A DNA stretch of 64,000 nt from Thermoanaerobaculia bacterium (GTDB taxonomy: Bacteria; Acidobacteriota; Thermoanaerobaculia; Multivoradales; J023): NCBI GenBank assembly GCA_030431255.1, contig JAUIJL010000001.1:1156213-1220212 (forward strand), in the 5' to 3' direction. The notes under the pieces are model-generated. The model was given only the letters and a program-made list of their open reading frames with translations. It was not told the DNA's origin and did no database searches. Within the stretch, counting starts at the first letter, position 1. The number at the start of each line of letters is the position of its first letter. Positions 8,568-17,077 of this stretch are shown piece by piece. Position numbers and translations under genes: made by a program.

Positions 8568-10022
8568 TCAGGTACCGGTTCCAGCCGTTTCTTCGGCCGG
8601 GCTTTCGGCGGCGCTCCATGAGCCCAATTGTTTTCGCAGCGCCGCTCGATCTAATTTACCTCTCGCGTTGACCGGAAATTCGTCCAGGCGATGACATTCC
8701 CTAGGACGGAGCCGGGAAGGGATAGGTTTCAAATTCACCGGCCATTGCTCGGCCACCAGGAAGGCGACCACTCGATCTCCTCGCATGGGATCGGCGAGGC
8801 CGATCACCGCGGCGTCGACCACCTCGGGTAGTTTCCGTAATGCCGCCTCGACCTCGGCCGCGGATACCTTCCGGCCTCCGATATTCAAACGATCGGCCGC
8901 TCGACCGGTCAATCGCAACCTGCCTTCGGCCGTCCACTCGCCTAAATCTCCGGTCTCTACTTTGCTAGTCGCCGATTCGGCTGAAGATCTCGGGGCAGCG
9001 TCGTGCCATCTGGCGAGTAAATTCGCTCTGGAGCTGACGCCGACCTCGCCCCCTGGGCCCAAAGACACGGTAACCCCCGGCAACGGGAATCCGACGGTCT
9101 CCCGAGCCGCGGGATCGTCCGGCCGAGTCTCGAAACAGATCCCGCCGGTCTCCGAGGATCCGTAGAAATTGTGCACCGGCACTCCGGACGCCCGGCGAAA
9201 GTCCTCGGAGAATGAGGCGGGCAGAACGCCTCCCGCGCAGATGACCCGCCGCAAACGCGGCAACGCAGGCCATCTGCTTTGCCCTAAAGCCCTCACCAGC
9301 GGGGGAACCAAGAGGAGAACGCTTGCTTGGGTTTCGTGCAGCGCGCGAAGGATCTCATGGGGAAAAATTCGCGGCTCGAGAATCAATGGCGTGCCGAGCA
9401 AGGCTAGGGAGAGCGCTCCGTTGTCGAAGCCGTAAGAATGGGTCATGGGAATGATCAAGAGCACTCGGTCTTCTCGACCGATCTCCATGCCCCGGCCGAT
9501 CTGCTCGACCCCGACGATCAGCTCTCGCTCGGAAAAACAGGCGCCGGCCGGCTCTCCCGTCGAGCCGGACGTCAGCTTGACAATGTCGGTCCCGACCGGA
9601 GGACGTCGGGCGACGACCCCATCCAACAGCTCAACGGCGACCTCCCGCTTGTCGCGGTCTCGGGTGCCGCTAATTGAGCAGCCGGCGGCCCGACGATGAA
9701 CCAGATGACGAATCCCCATTCGTCGGCACAGGTCCCGCTTCTCCTCCACCGATTGAGCCGCGTCCATTAGGACGGTGGGCAGACCCGAAGCTCGAGCCGC
9801 GAAGAACCACTGGCAGAACACTGAATTGTCCACCGACAAAGCCACCGGGCCTTCAAGACCCGCGAGCTGCCCAACAGCATCTTCGATGCGTGAAATGAGA
9901 TCGCTGAAGCTCAGGGTCTCGGCGGCTCCTCGATCGAGGATCGCCAGATCGTCGGGGGTTTGCTCGCCCCGTGCCAGGAGTCGCTGAAAAATCTTGGATC
10001 GATAGGAAACAGAGCTGCTCAA
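8568..10022 (-). CDS. AMP-forming acyl-CoA synthetase/ligase (ANL superfamily)
   Basis: The 484-residue enzyme has the adenylate-forming signature. The phosphate-binding loop is LTSGSTGEPAG, and the central motif is VHNFYGSSETGG. The hinge motif is LRLTGRAADRLNIGGRKVSA, and the C-terminal catalytic Lys lies in NARGKLDR. These enzymes adenylate a carboxylate and usually transfer it to CoA or a carrier-protein thiol. At 484 residues it is slightly short for the family but has both domains. The substrate cannot be assigned. A TTG start is used, with no ATG nearby and no strong ribosome-binding site. It precedes the phosphatase gene on the minus strand by 33 bases, so the two probably share a transcript. 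Confidence 0.85.
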   Translation of the reverse strand: MSSSVSYRSKIFQRLLARGEQTPDDLAILDRGAAETLSFSDLISRIEDAVGQLAGLEGPVALSVDNSVFCQWFFAARASGLPTVLMDAAQSVEEKRDLCRRMGIRHLVHRRAAGCSISGTRDRDKREVAVELLDGVVARRPPVGTDIVKLTSGSTGEPAGACFSERELIVGVEQIGRGMEIGREDRVLLIIPMTHSYGFDNGALSLALLGTPLILEPRIFPHEILRALHETQASVLLLVPPLVRALGQSRWPALPRLRRVICAGGVLPASFSEDFRRASGVPVHNFYGSSETGGICFETRPDDPAARETVGFPLPGVTVSLGPGGEVGVSSRANLLARWHDAAPRSSAESATSKVETGDLGEWTAEGRLRLTGRAADRLNIGGRKVSAAEVEAALRKLPEVVDAAVIGLADPMRGDRVVAFLVAEQWPVNLKPIPSRLRPRECHRLDEFPVNARGKLDRAALRKQLGSWSAAESPAEETAGTGT

Positions 10023-10158
10023 CTTGATGTCCCGAATCTCTGAGTGTCCCGAATATCATTGCCCGGAGAGCACTTCCGGCGACGCGATGTCGAGGCCGAG
10101 AAAGTGGCGAAGCCAACCCTAGCACGCTACGGCTGTTATACTTACCGGAGTGAGGCGC

Positions 10159-11223
10159 ATGAACCTTCTTCCCCCGTTTGGCCGTGATCTGCTTCGCGGC
10201 ATCCTGGCCTTCGTTTTCCCGATCTTCTTACGGATTTCCGTCACGGGGTTTCTCGCCACCGGCATGCTCGTGGCCGCCGTTCTTGCGACGGTAACCCCGG
10301 TCAGCGCGAGCGGGTCGGAGGCACCTGATCCAGCCGACGGTCAATGGGCGGCGGCCACGATGGCGTTGCTTCACCACCAAAAAGACACTTGTGACGTGCT
10401 CGCGGTGAGGGTTCTCGACCATTGGCGCACACTACCCACCGTGGAAGCTACAGAGAACGACGAAGAGCGCATTCGCGAATATGTGCTGGCGGCACAGATT
10501 TCGGATCTGGCGGCGAGCCGCCGCGCGGGCGATCTCGTCGATCGATTCCTACCCGGGGTGCGGGCCGAAACCAACGCCGAAACCTCGGCTTCCCTGCGTC
10601 GCCTGCACGACCTGATCACGGAGCTCTGCGACGGGGTCGCCCTGCCCGTGGCTCCCAAGGAGCGCTTCGAAGAAAAGATCACTGAGATTCTGGATCGCAT
10701 TGAGGTCGAGCAGGCGGAGCTCGGACGTTTGTTGGTGGTGCCCACCGAGGTCGAGCAAGCGGCTCTCGAGCCCTACTTGCTGCCGATTCAAATCGCCGGT
10801 ATCGAAGCCGAAGGCGAATACCTGGCCTACCTGGAGTCGCTCCGCCCGAAAGAGCGAGAGCCGACGATCCAGGAACGCATGGCGGCCTGGCATCGAGCGA
10901 TCTACACTCCGGCGGTGACCCCGGCGAAGAAAGCATTCGGTACCTATCTCTCTGCTCGCCAAAAGAAGGACGCGCGGGGCATGGCCAGAGCGTGTCGCGA
11001 AATCTCGTCGACGGTATCTGTGCTACTGCGCTCGGACGAAGCGTTCGAATCGCCCGACCCACGACTGTCCGACCCACTTCGACGGATCTATGTCGCCATG
11101 CGCCAGATGAGCAGAGAATGCTCCGCCGGTCGCGCCAGGGAGATCGAAAGGCGATTCACGGAGCTGCAAGCCAAGCTTCAAGATGCCGGAAAACAAATGG
11201 CGCGATATCGCTTGAGCCCATAG
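10159..11223 (+). CDS. Exported protein of unknown function
   Basis: The ATG at 10159 is preferred because GGAG (10147-10150) lies 8 bases upstream; an in-frame GTG exists at 10150. The 354-residue product has a basic N-terminus and hydrophobic segments (GFLATGMLVAAVLATV) ending in a possible signal-peptidase site after SASG. The mature part is mostly charged helix with regular Glu/Arg spacing and no Cys cluster or catalytic motif that I recognise. Its 3' end abuts a 25-bp direct repeat. It is divergent from the acyl-CoA synthetase gene. I do not recognise the family. Confidence 0.65.
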   Translation: MNLLPPFGRDLLRGILAFVFPIFLRISVTGFLATGMLVAAVLATVTPVSASGSEAPDPADGQWAAATMALLHHQKDTCDVLAVRVLDHWRTLPTVEATENDEERIREYVLAAQISDLAASRRAGDLVDRFLPGVRAETNAETSASLRRLHDLITELCDGVALPVAPKERFEEKITEILDRIEVEQAELGRLLVVPTEVEQAALEPYLLPIQIAGIEAEGEYLAYLESLRPKEREPTIQERMAAWHRAIYTPAVTPAKKAFGTYLSARQKKDARGMARACREISSTVSVLLRSDEAFESPDPRLSDPLRRIYVAMRQMSRECSAGRAREIERRFTELQAKLQDAGKQMARYRLSP

Positions 11224-11231
11224 TCTTCCTT

Positions 11232-11290
11232 GAGCCCACAGCCCGCAGTGAGCCCACCTCACCTAGAGCCCACAGCCCGCAGTGAGCCCA
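11232..11290. repeat. 25-bp direct repeat, two perfect copies
   Basis: The sequence GAGCCCACAGCCCGCAGTGA plus GCCCA occurs at 11232-11256 and again at 11266-11290, separated by 9 bases. A related GAGCCCA lies just before, at the end of the upstream gene (11215-11221). The block lies between convergent genes and has no T-rich tail. Confidence 0.8.
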
Positions 11291-11309
11291 AATCCGCGCT
11301 TGGGACGCT

Positions 11310-11657
11310 TTAAGCTTCCATGGCGGCGTCCAAGCTTTCGGCGGTGATCGCCGAATGGCTGGCATGCCATTCGACCTGCCCCTTCTTCAGCAACAGCGCT
11401 TGGGGAGATTCGTGGCGAACGCCGCTCACTTCCGCCACCCTATTCGACAGGTCCCGGCGTCGTTGGATTTGAATCACAACGAACGACTCATGCTCGCTAT
11501 CCGCTCGTTGGTCGAGAAAACGCTCGAATTGTCTTAGGCCTGCGCTGGAAATCGGACACGTCAAACTGTGCTTGAAAATGATGATGCTTTGACTCTCGGG
11601 GGCGGAAAAGAGCCCGTCCAGATCTTCTTGGGAGTCGAGAATTTCGTAGGAAGCCAT
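11310..11657 (-). CDS. ytxJ: Monothiol bacilliredoxin (YtxJ family)
   Basis: The 115-residue protein fits the YtxJ (DUF2847) family in size and sequence. IIIFKHSLTCPISSAGLRQF carries the single active-site Cys in a TCPIS motif. RHESPQALLLKKGQVEWHAS supplies the cis-Pro and the conserved end of the thioredoxin-like fold. YtxJ proteins are thought to remove bacillithiol from mixed disulfides, so the organism probably makes bacillithiol, a low-molecular-weight thiol known in Bacillota, Deinococcus, Bacteroidota and Acidobacteriota. The ATG at 11657 has GGAG upstream; a TTG two codons earlier is possible. No bacillithiol biosynthesis gene is in the window. Confidence 0.85.
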   Translation of the reverse strand: MASYEILDSQEDLDGLFSAPESQSIIIFKHSLTCPISSAGLRQFERFLDQRADSEHESFVVIQIQRRRDLSNRVAEVSGVRHESPQALLLKKGQVEWHASHSAITAESLDAAMEA

Positions 11658-12064
11658 GATCAAAGGTCTCCGCTGGCTGTGCTCGGGTCAGGTCGTGATG
11701 GACCTGGCTCGGTGGGATCTTGGTCGACCGACCCAAAGCTTCTTCAGCCAATGAATGATCGACTCAGGACGGTCGGCTACGGTGATCGCGCGGGTTGTCG
11801 GCACCTGGCCGCGATATGTGCAAAGCATATCGCTCCGCGACCCTCCATACGAGCCGACGCGACAATCGGTCGGCTCGTACGGCCGAGGCGGTCGTCTCCA
11901 CAGGTGCGCGTCGACATGGTAAATTCTCGCCACCCGGCGTTCTGCGCCGATCCACGCTCTGTCGATATCCAAGCCTGTCGACCCAAGCTCTGACGATATG
12001 CAGAGCATCTCGGCGCAGCTCAAGCTACCCCAGCTTCATTTTTCACGTCTCCGGAGAGCCCCGA
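11658..12064. other. 407-bp intergenic region with three short inverted repeats
   Basis: No convincing gene is seen; small frames here lack family similarity. Three symmetric elements are present: GCGATATG-N7-CATATCGC at 11811-11833, an 11-bp stem TACGAGCCGAC/GTCGGCTCGTA at 11848-11879 (10-nt loop, no T tract), and a related GATATG-N5-CATCT at 11995-12010. They precede the lipoprotein-peptidase gene pair and could be operators for it. Confidence that they are functional is low. Confidence 0.4.
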
Positions 12065-12814
12065 ATGAGCTTCGAAAAAATCTCAGTGTCTCCTGATCGC
12101 GCCCCTTCAAGGTGGTTGCGCGATCCGCAGAATCTCCAATTCCGTCCGTCCATACCGTGCCTCCTGGTGGCCGCCGTGCTGCTTCTACCCTCCATCGGCT
12201 GCTCGGGTGAGACCGCCCCGGCTCCGGGGGACAGCGCTCCCGCGGAAAGCACCGAGCCCCAGGCACAGGGTCAAGACGGCGCCTCCCAAGGCGGTGATAC
12301 TTCCGGAATGGCTCCCGTGACCTCGCGCAGCGCGGCGGTGGATTCGGACCCGAGCGCCGAGACCATCCAAGCCCCGGGCGCGATCTTCACCATGCCGTCG
12401 GATTGGGTGCAGCAGACCCCCAGCTCCAGCATGCGCCTGGCTCAAGCGGAAGTTCCCGGGCCCGCCGGAAACGGCACCTTGACCGTCTTCTTTTTCGGCC
12501 CGGGGGGCGGTGGTCCCATCGATGACAACCTCAACCGATGGGTCGGCCAAATGGAGCTCGCCGCCGGCTCAGAACCTTCCCGCGAAACCTTTGAGGTCGG
12601 CGCCTATAAGGTCACGTGGACCCAAGTCCACGGCACGCTGAAGTCGGGCACCATGGGTGGCCCTGCCGAAGCTCAGCCCGACTACAGCCTCTTGGGTGCG
12701 GTCGTGGAAGGTAACCAGGGCCCCTGGTTCTTCAAGATCATCGGCCCGGGGGCCACTCTCGACGCCCAGAAAGAGGCCTTCTTGAACATGCTCAGGAGTG
12801 TTCGCACCCCATGA
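12065..12814 (+). CDS. Lipoprotein of unknown function
   Basis: The ATG at 12065 gives 249 residues; an upstream frame to 11795 is not supported by any signal. A hydrophobic core (PCLLVAAVLLLPSIGCSG, residues ~29-46) ends in a Cys that fits a lipobox. A Pro/Ala/Ser/Asp-rich linker follows to about residue 95. The C-terminal domain contains FTMPSDWVQQTPSSSMRLAQ and a closing pattern (ATLDAQKEAFLNMLRSVR) typical of small exported domains seen next to peptidases in planctomycete- and acidobacteria-like genomes. Its function is unknown. The stop overlaps the start of the S9 peptidase (ATGA, 12811-12814), so the two are coupled. Confidence 0.7.
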   Translation: MSFEKISVSPDRAPSRWLRDPQNLQFRPSIPCLLVAAVLLLPSIGCSGETAPAPGDSAPAESTEPQAQGQDGASQGGDTSGMAPVTSRSAAVDSDPSAETIQAPGAIFTMPSDWVQQTPSSSMRLAQAEVPGPAGNGTLTVFFFGPGGGGPIDDNLNRWVGQMELAAGSEPSRETFEVGAYKVTWTQVHGTLKSGTMGGPAEAQPDYSLLGAVVEGNQGPWFFKIIGPGATLDAQKEAFLNMLRSVRTP

Positions 12815-15285
12815 GCCGCCGAAGTCGTCTCTCAGCCTTGAGCATTGCCGCTCTGACCCTGCTGATCGCCCAAAGCTCGATCGGCTCGGAGCCGATCAGC
12901 CTGGAGCTGATCATGTCCAATCCGGCCTGGATCGGTGCCACGCCCGAGAATCCTTATTGGTCCATCGACGGTAAATCGATCTACTTCGAGGAGCCGAGGG
13001 CTGAGGACGACTTCAACGATTTGTTACGCCTGTCGCTGCAAGATCCGGAAGGGGAGCCTCTACGGATCGACGGAGCCGATTGGGGCACGATCGATGTGCC
13101 CCAAAGGGACTTTTCAGAGGATCGCCGACGAGCGGTCTTCGAGCGTAGTGGCGATCTGTTCATCCGCTCTGTGGACGGAGAGCTGACCCAGCTGACCCGG
13201 ACCAGCGCCCGGGAATCTCGCCCCTCGTTTCTGAACGGCGATCAGAGCATCGTTTTTCGACGGGACGACCAATTTTTCGTAAGGGACTTGAAATCCGGTC
13301 TCGAGCACCAACCCGTCGAGCTCAGGGCCCAGGACGATCCGGACGATGACGAAGAGCCTGACGACTTCCTGAGCCTGCAGCAAAGTCGCCTCTTTGAGGT
13401 CGTGCGCGATCACAAAGGGAGAAAGGACCGCCGGGAAGCGCGAGACGAGGCTCGTCGAGAAGCGGATCCCACTGCCCCGCCGAAGCCGATCTATCTCGGC
13501 GAAGGAACCACCGTGTTGAACGGCGAGCTGTCGCCGAACGGCCGGTTTTTGGTTTTGCTGACGACCCCCTCCGAGCCCGCAGAGGGCCGTGGCGACCACA
13601 TGCCGAGCTTCGTCAGCGCCGACGGCTATGTGGAAGTGCGCGATGTCCGGCCGAAGGTCGGCACTATTCCCGAGCCGGATCAAGCCTTGATGATGGTCGA
13701 CGTCCTGGGCGCCGAAGCACGCCCGATCGAACTATCGGTGCTCCCGGGCATTGCCGAGGATCCCCTCGCGGACTTGAAGGAGGTCCAAAAAGAGAGCCGG
13801 AAAGACGACGACGGAGCTTCCGATGCCGCGGACTCCGATGTCGCCCAATCCGACGACAGCTCGGCGGCGTCTGACGAAAAGGAGCCCCGCTCGGTCGAAA
13901 TCGAGGTCCTGCGTTGGAGCCCCTCCGGCGAACGGCTCGCGGTGCAAGCCCACAGCTACGACAACAAGGATCGCTGGATCGCCATCACCGATGGCGGTGG
14001 TGAGCTCAAGCCCGTCCATCACCTTCACCTCGACAGCTGGATCAATTGGAGCTACAACGAGCTGGGTTGGTTGGACGACAACCGCCTGTGGTTTCTTTCA
14101 GAGGAAAGCGGCTGGTCTCAGCTCTACCTTTATCAGGTGGATTCGGGCAAGACTCAGCGGCTGAGCCGAGGCGACGCCGTGGTGTCGAATCCCACACCTT
14201 CGCCGGATCATCGGTTTATCTACTTCACGGCGAATCCAGAGCATCCCGGCCGATACGACACGTTCCGGGTCGACGTAGCGACCGGAGATATCGAGCAGGT
14301 GTCGAGCCTGGGAGGGCGCACGACGTTTGAGCTGTCCCCCACCGGGCAGCATCTCTTGCTGACGCACTCCTCGCTGCTTCAGCCCGATGAGCTGTACCTA
14401 GCGGCCGTCGGCGCCGACCAAGGATCCACGAGCCCCGAGCCGCGCCGTTTGACCCACACCGTCAGCGAGCAGTTTGCGGCCATCGATTGGGTGGAGCCGC
14501 AGATTGTGGAGGTGCCTTCCAGCCACCACGATCGCCCCATCTACTCTCGGTTCTATGCCTCCCGCCATCCCGACCGGCTGCGTGGCGAAGACGGTAAGGT
14601 GCCGGCGGTGGTCTTCGTCCACGGCGCGGGATATTTGCAGAACTCCCACAAAGGCTTTTCCGGCTATTTCCGCGAATTCATGTTCCACACTTGGCTCTCC
14701 GAGCACGGGTACCATGTGCTCGACATGGATTATCGGGCCTCCGCGGGTTACGGCGTGGAGTGGCGCACGGCCATCTATCGCCAAATGGGCACGCCCGAGC
14801 TGGAGGATCTCGAGGACGGAGTGGCCTGGTTGGTGGCCAATCACGATGTCGACGTCGAGCGTGCCGGAGTGTACGGCGGTAGCTACGGCGGCTTCATGAC
14901 CATGATGGCGTTATTCAAAGCGCCCGAGCTCTTCGCCGCCGGCGCGGCTCTGCGCCCGGTCACCGACTGGGCCCACTACAACCACCCCTACACCTCGAAT
15001 ATCCTCAACACACCGGACGTAGACCCGGAAGCCTACGCTAGAAGCTCGCCGATCGAATTCGCCGACGGGCTCCAGAATCACCTGCTCATTTGCGCTCCGA
15101 TGCTCGACGACAACGTTTTCTTCCAAGATACGGTTCGACTGACCCAGCGCTTCATTGAGCTGGGACAGACAAACTTCGAGGTGGCTCTCTATCCCGTGGA
15201 GCCCCACGGATTTCGGCGTCCCTCCAGCTGGCTCGATGAGTATCGGCGAATCTTCCGCCTCTTCGAGCAGAAACTGGCACCGTAA
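12811..15285 (+). CDS. S9 family serine peptidase (dipeptidyl/prolyl-oligopeptidase type), exported
   Basis: The 824-residue protein has an N-terminal signal-like segment (LSALSIAALTLLIAQSSIGS) and a long beta-propeller region (~30-560, with repeated 'WSPSG'/'SPDHRFIYF' blades). The C-terminal alpha/beta-hydrolase domain (~590-824) holds the catalytic triad: Ser in VYGGSYGGFM, Asp in CAPMLDDNVFFQD and His in PVEPHGFR. It should cleave peptides in the periplasm. An acidic, low-complexity insertion (~330-355, rich in Asp, Ser and Ala) interrupts the propeller. The gene overlaps the upstream lipoprotein gene by 4 bases. The exact cleavage preference (Xaa-Pro or broader) is not predictable. Confidence 0.9.
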   Translation: MSRRSRLSALSIAALTLLIAQSSIGSEPISLELIMSNPAWIGATPENPYWSIDGKSIYFEEPRAEDDFNDLLRLSLQDPEGEPLRIDGADWGTIDVPQRDFSEDRRRAVFERSGDLFIRSVDGELTQLTRTSARESRPSFLNGDQSIVFRRDDQFFVRDLKSGLEHQPVELRAQDDPDDDEEPDDFLSLQQSRLFEVVRDHKGRKDRREARDEARREADPTAPPKPIYLGEGTTVLNGELSPNGRFLVLLTTPSEPAEGRGDHMPSFVSADGYVEVRDVRPKVGTIPEPDQALMMVDVLGAEARPIELSVLPGIAEDPLADLKEVQKESRKDDDGASDAADSDVAQSDDSSAASDEKEPRSVEIEVLRWSPSGERLAVQAHSYDNKDRWIAITDGGGELKPVHHLHLDSWINWSYNELGWLDDNRLWFLSEESGWSQLYLYQVDSGKTQRLSRGDAVVSNPTPSPDHRFIYFTANPEHPGRYDTFRVDVATGDIEQVSSLGGRTTFELSPTGQHLLLTHSSLLQPDELYLAAVGADQGSTSPEPRRLTHTVSEQFAAIDWVEPQIVEVPSSHHDRPIYSRFYASRHPDRLRGEDGKVPAVVFVHGAGYLQNSHKGFSGYFREFMFHTWLSEHGYHVLDMDYRASAGYGVEWRTAIYRQMGTPELEDLEDGVAWLVANHDVDVERAGVYGGSYGGFMTMMALFKAPELFAAGAALRPVTDWAHYNHPYTSNILNTPDVDPEAYARSSPIEFADGLQNHLLICAPMLDDNVFFQDTVRLTQRFIELGQTNFEVALYPVEPHGFRRPSSWLDEYRRIFRLFEQKLAP

Positions 15286-15318
15286 ATCCGTTTAAGCGAA
15301 CGCTTTTGCCATGAAATC

Positions 15319-15327
15319 TGGTAATAT
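15319..15327 (+). promoter_or_regulatory. Candidate extended -10 element (TGGTAATAT) in the infC leader
   Basis: The 307-bp region between the peptidase stop and infC (15286-15592) holds no gene. The only promoter-like element I see is TGnTAATAT, an extended -10 match without a well-spaced -35 box. It would give a leader of about 260 nt, long enough for structure-based control. Confidence 0.35.
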
Positions 15328-15582
15328 TGGGGGGCATGTCAGTCAACCGACTTTTCTCCGCGACGAAGCGCCCCGAGCTATCGGGTCTGCCCCAGATGCT
15401 CCTCACCGATGCCTCGGTATGAGCCGTGCGCGGCTGGTTTGCTGCAAACCCCTGAAATCTCTTGTTTCCCGGGTTTCTTGAGGCATGTCGAAAAGAATTT
15501 CCCCAAACCAGCTTCGACTCCGGTGATGTTCCGGATCGACATAAACCACCCTAGAACAGCTTTCCTCGGAATCGTCCGGGGG

Positions 15583-15588
15583 GGAGGT
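15583..15588 (+). promoter_or_regulatory. Shine-Dalgarno GGAGGT that fixes the infC start at ATT
   Basis: GGAGGT lies 4 bases before an in-frame ATT (15593) but 22 bases before the first conventional start, GTG (15611). The spacing therefore favours the rare ATT codon. Confidence 0.65.
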
Positions 15589-15592
15589 CCCC

Positions 15593-16156
15593 ATTCGTAG
15601 TCGTAGATTCGTGCGACCTGTGCGGCCCAATGCCAACGAGCCGCGCATCAACCACCGCATTCGTAAAAGTCCCGTACGTCTAATCGATGCCGACGGTACC
15701 CAAGTGGGTATCGTGCCGGTCGAAGACGCGCGGAAACGTGCCAAGGAACAGGGTTTGGATCTCGTCGAGGTCGGAGCCAGCGCCGAGCCGCCGGTCGTTA
15801 AGATCATGGATTGGGGCAAGGCCAAATTCGATCGCGAGAAGAAGGCCCGCGAAGCCAAGAAAAAGAGCGTCACGATTGAGATCAAGGAAGTCAAATTTCG
15901 TCCCACCATCGACGATCACGACTTCGACATCAAGCTCAACCGGGCGATCAAATTCCTTGAGAAGGGCAAGAAGGTCAAGGTGACCGTCTTCTTCCGCTAT
16001 CGACAGCTCCGTCGTCCGGAGCTCGGCGTTCAGATTCTGGACAAGGTGACCCAATCGACAACCGAGGTCGCCTCTGTGGAAAGCCGGTCCAGACTGGAAG
16101 GGCGACAGATGACGATGATCCTGGCGCCGCTCAACCAGCCCGTAGCACAAGCCTGA
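15593..16156 (+). CDS. infC: Translation initiation factor IF-3, predicted ATT start codon
   Basis: The 187-residue protein has both IF-3 domains. The N-domain is RINHRIRKSPVRLIDADGTQ through LDLVEVGASAEPPVVKIMDW. The charged linker is KFDREKKAREAKKKS, and the C-domain is VKFRPTIDDHDFDIKLNRAI through LEGRQMTMILAP. IF-3 binds the 30S subunit and checks the initiator tRNA-start codon pair. In many bacteria infC begins with ATT/ATC/ATA, which IF-3 itself discriminates against, giving feedback control. Here ATT at 15593 is in frame and well placed after GGAGGT. A GTG at 15611 would give a 181-residue version. A strong terminator follows directly, and the usual rpmI-rplT genes are absent downstream. 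Confidence 0.93.
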   Translation: MRSRRFVRPVRPNANEPRINHRIRKSPVRLIDADGTQVGIVPVEDARKRAKEQGLDLVEVGASAEPPVVKIMDWGKAKFDREKKAREAKKKSVTIEIKEVKFRPTIDDHDFDIKLNRAIKFLEKGKKVKVTVFFRYRQLRRPELGVQILDKVTQSTTEVASVESRSRLEGRQMTMILAPLNQPVAQA

Positions 16157-16183
16157 CGAATCGCGAGGAGCGTGGTGGATCCG

Positions 16184-16216
16184 CGAAAAAGACCCGGTCA
16201 TTCCGGGTCTTTTTCG
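16184..16216 (+). terminator. Intrinsic terminator of infC
   Basis: A 14-bp perfect stem (CGAAAAAGACCCGG/CCGGGTCTTTTTCG) with loop TCATT carries the T tract in its 3' arm. It starts 27 bases after the infC stop. It is symmetric enough to act on both strands. Confidence 0.85.
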
Positions 16217-16266
16217 TGAGACGTCTCACTCCGTTCGCGAGCCGCTAGCTCTCTGCTACCACTTGC

Positions 16267-17076
16267 TCAAGTGGATTCGGAGCGAGCCTTCGGAGAAGCC
16301 TTGGGAAAAAGTCGATAGAAATTCTCGGTGGTCAGGGCCGAAGCTTCCAAGGGGCTCAAACCGAGCTCCGCGGCAACCCGCTCGACCACTTCCACCACAA
16401 AGCCGGGCTCGTTCTTCTTGCCACGGTGAGGCACAGGGGCCAGATAGGGGCTGTCGGTTTCCACGAGCAGCCTGTCCTTCCCCACCAGCGGCAAGACCTC
16501 GCGCACGTTATCCGCTCGCTTGAAGGTCACCATGCCGGAAAATCCCAGATAGGCGCCGCGCGACAACACAGCTTCCGCCATCGGCTTTCCACCGGCGAAG
16601 GAGTGGAAGTCCGCCACCAGCGATTCGAATTCCGGATCCGAGTAGATCTCGGTCATCAGCTCATTCGAGTCTCGATTGTGCACGATGACCGGCATGTCCA
16701 GCTCCATGGCCAAACGCCACTGCTCCTTCATCACCTGCTCTTGCAGTGCTCGAGGGGCATGGTCATAGTAGAAGTCGAGCCCGCACTCGCCGATTGCGAC
16801 CACTTTGGGATCGGCGGCTAGGTCTCGAAGCCTTTCCGAGTCACCGTCTTGCCAAGTCTCCGCTTCGTGGGGATGCACGCCCAGCGAACACCAGACATCG
16901 TCATGTCGATGGCATAGATCGAGCAGAAAGTCTGCGTTGGAAAGGCGGATACCCGGAGCTAAAAAACCGACGACACCACGCTCTCGGGCGCGGTCGAGGG
17001 CCGGCTCGAGGTCCTCGGGCGCCAAGGACTGAAGGTGGCAGTGGGAATCTACGACCCCCAACGGCTGATTCACCAT
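16267..17076 (-). CDS. TatD family metal-dependent hydrolase/DNase
   Basis: The 269-residue protein is a complete TatD-type TIM-barrel hydrolase. Metal-binding motifs appear in order: DSHCHLQ near the N-terminus, GECGLDFYYDHA, PVIVHNRDSNE, DFHSFAGG and LVETDSPYLAP. Family members are Mg-dependent nucleases, and some hydrolyse D-aminoacyl-tRNA. The gene lies 1 base after the metG stop on the same strand, a common bacterial pairing, and is probably translated from the same message. The usual length is ~260 residues, so nothing is missing. Confidence 0.93.
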   Translation of the reverse strand: MVNQPLGVVDSHCHLQSLAPEDLEPALDRARERGVVGFLAPGIRLSNADFLLDLCHRHDDVWCSLGVHPHEAETWQDGDSERLRDLAADPKVVAIGECGLDFYYDHAPRALQEQVMKEQWRLAMELDMPVIVHNRDSNELMTEIYSDPEFESLVADFHSFAGGKPMAEAVLSRGAYLGFSGMVTFKRADNVREVLPLVGKDRLLVETDSPYLAPVPHRGKKNEPGFVVEVVERVAAELGLSPLEASALTTENFYRLFPKASPKARSEST

Positions 17077-17077
17077 T

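Noticed and set aside
11795..12064. N-terminal extension of the lipoprotein gene
   Set aside because: The added residues are Arg/Ser-rich and would bury the signal peptide ~120 residues inside the protein.
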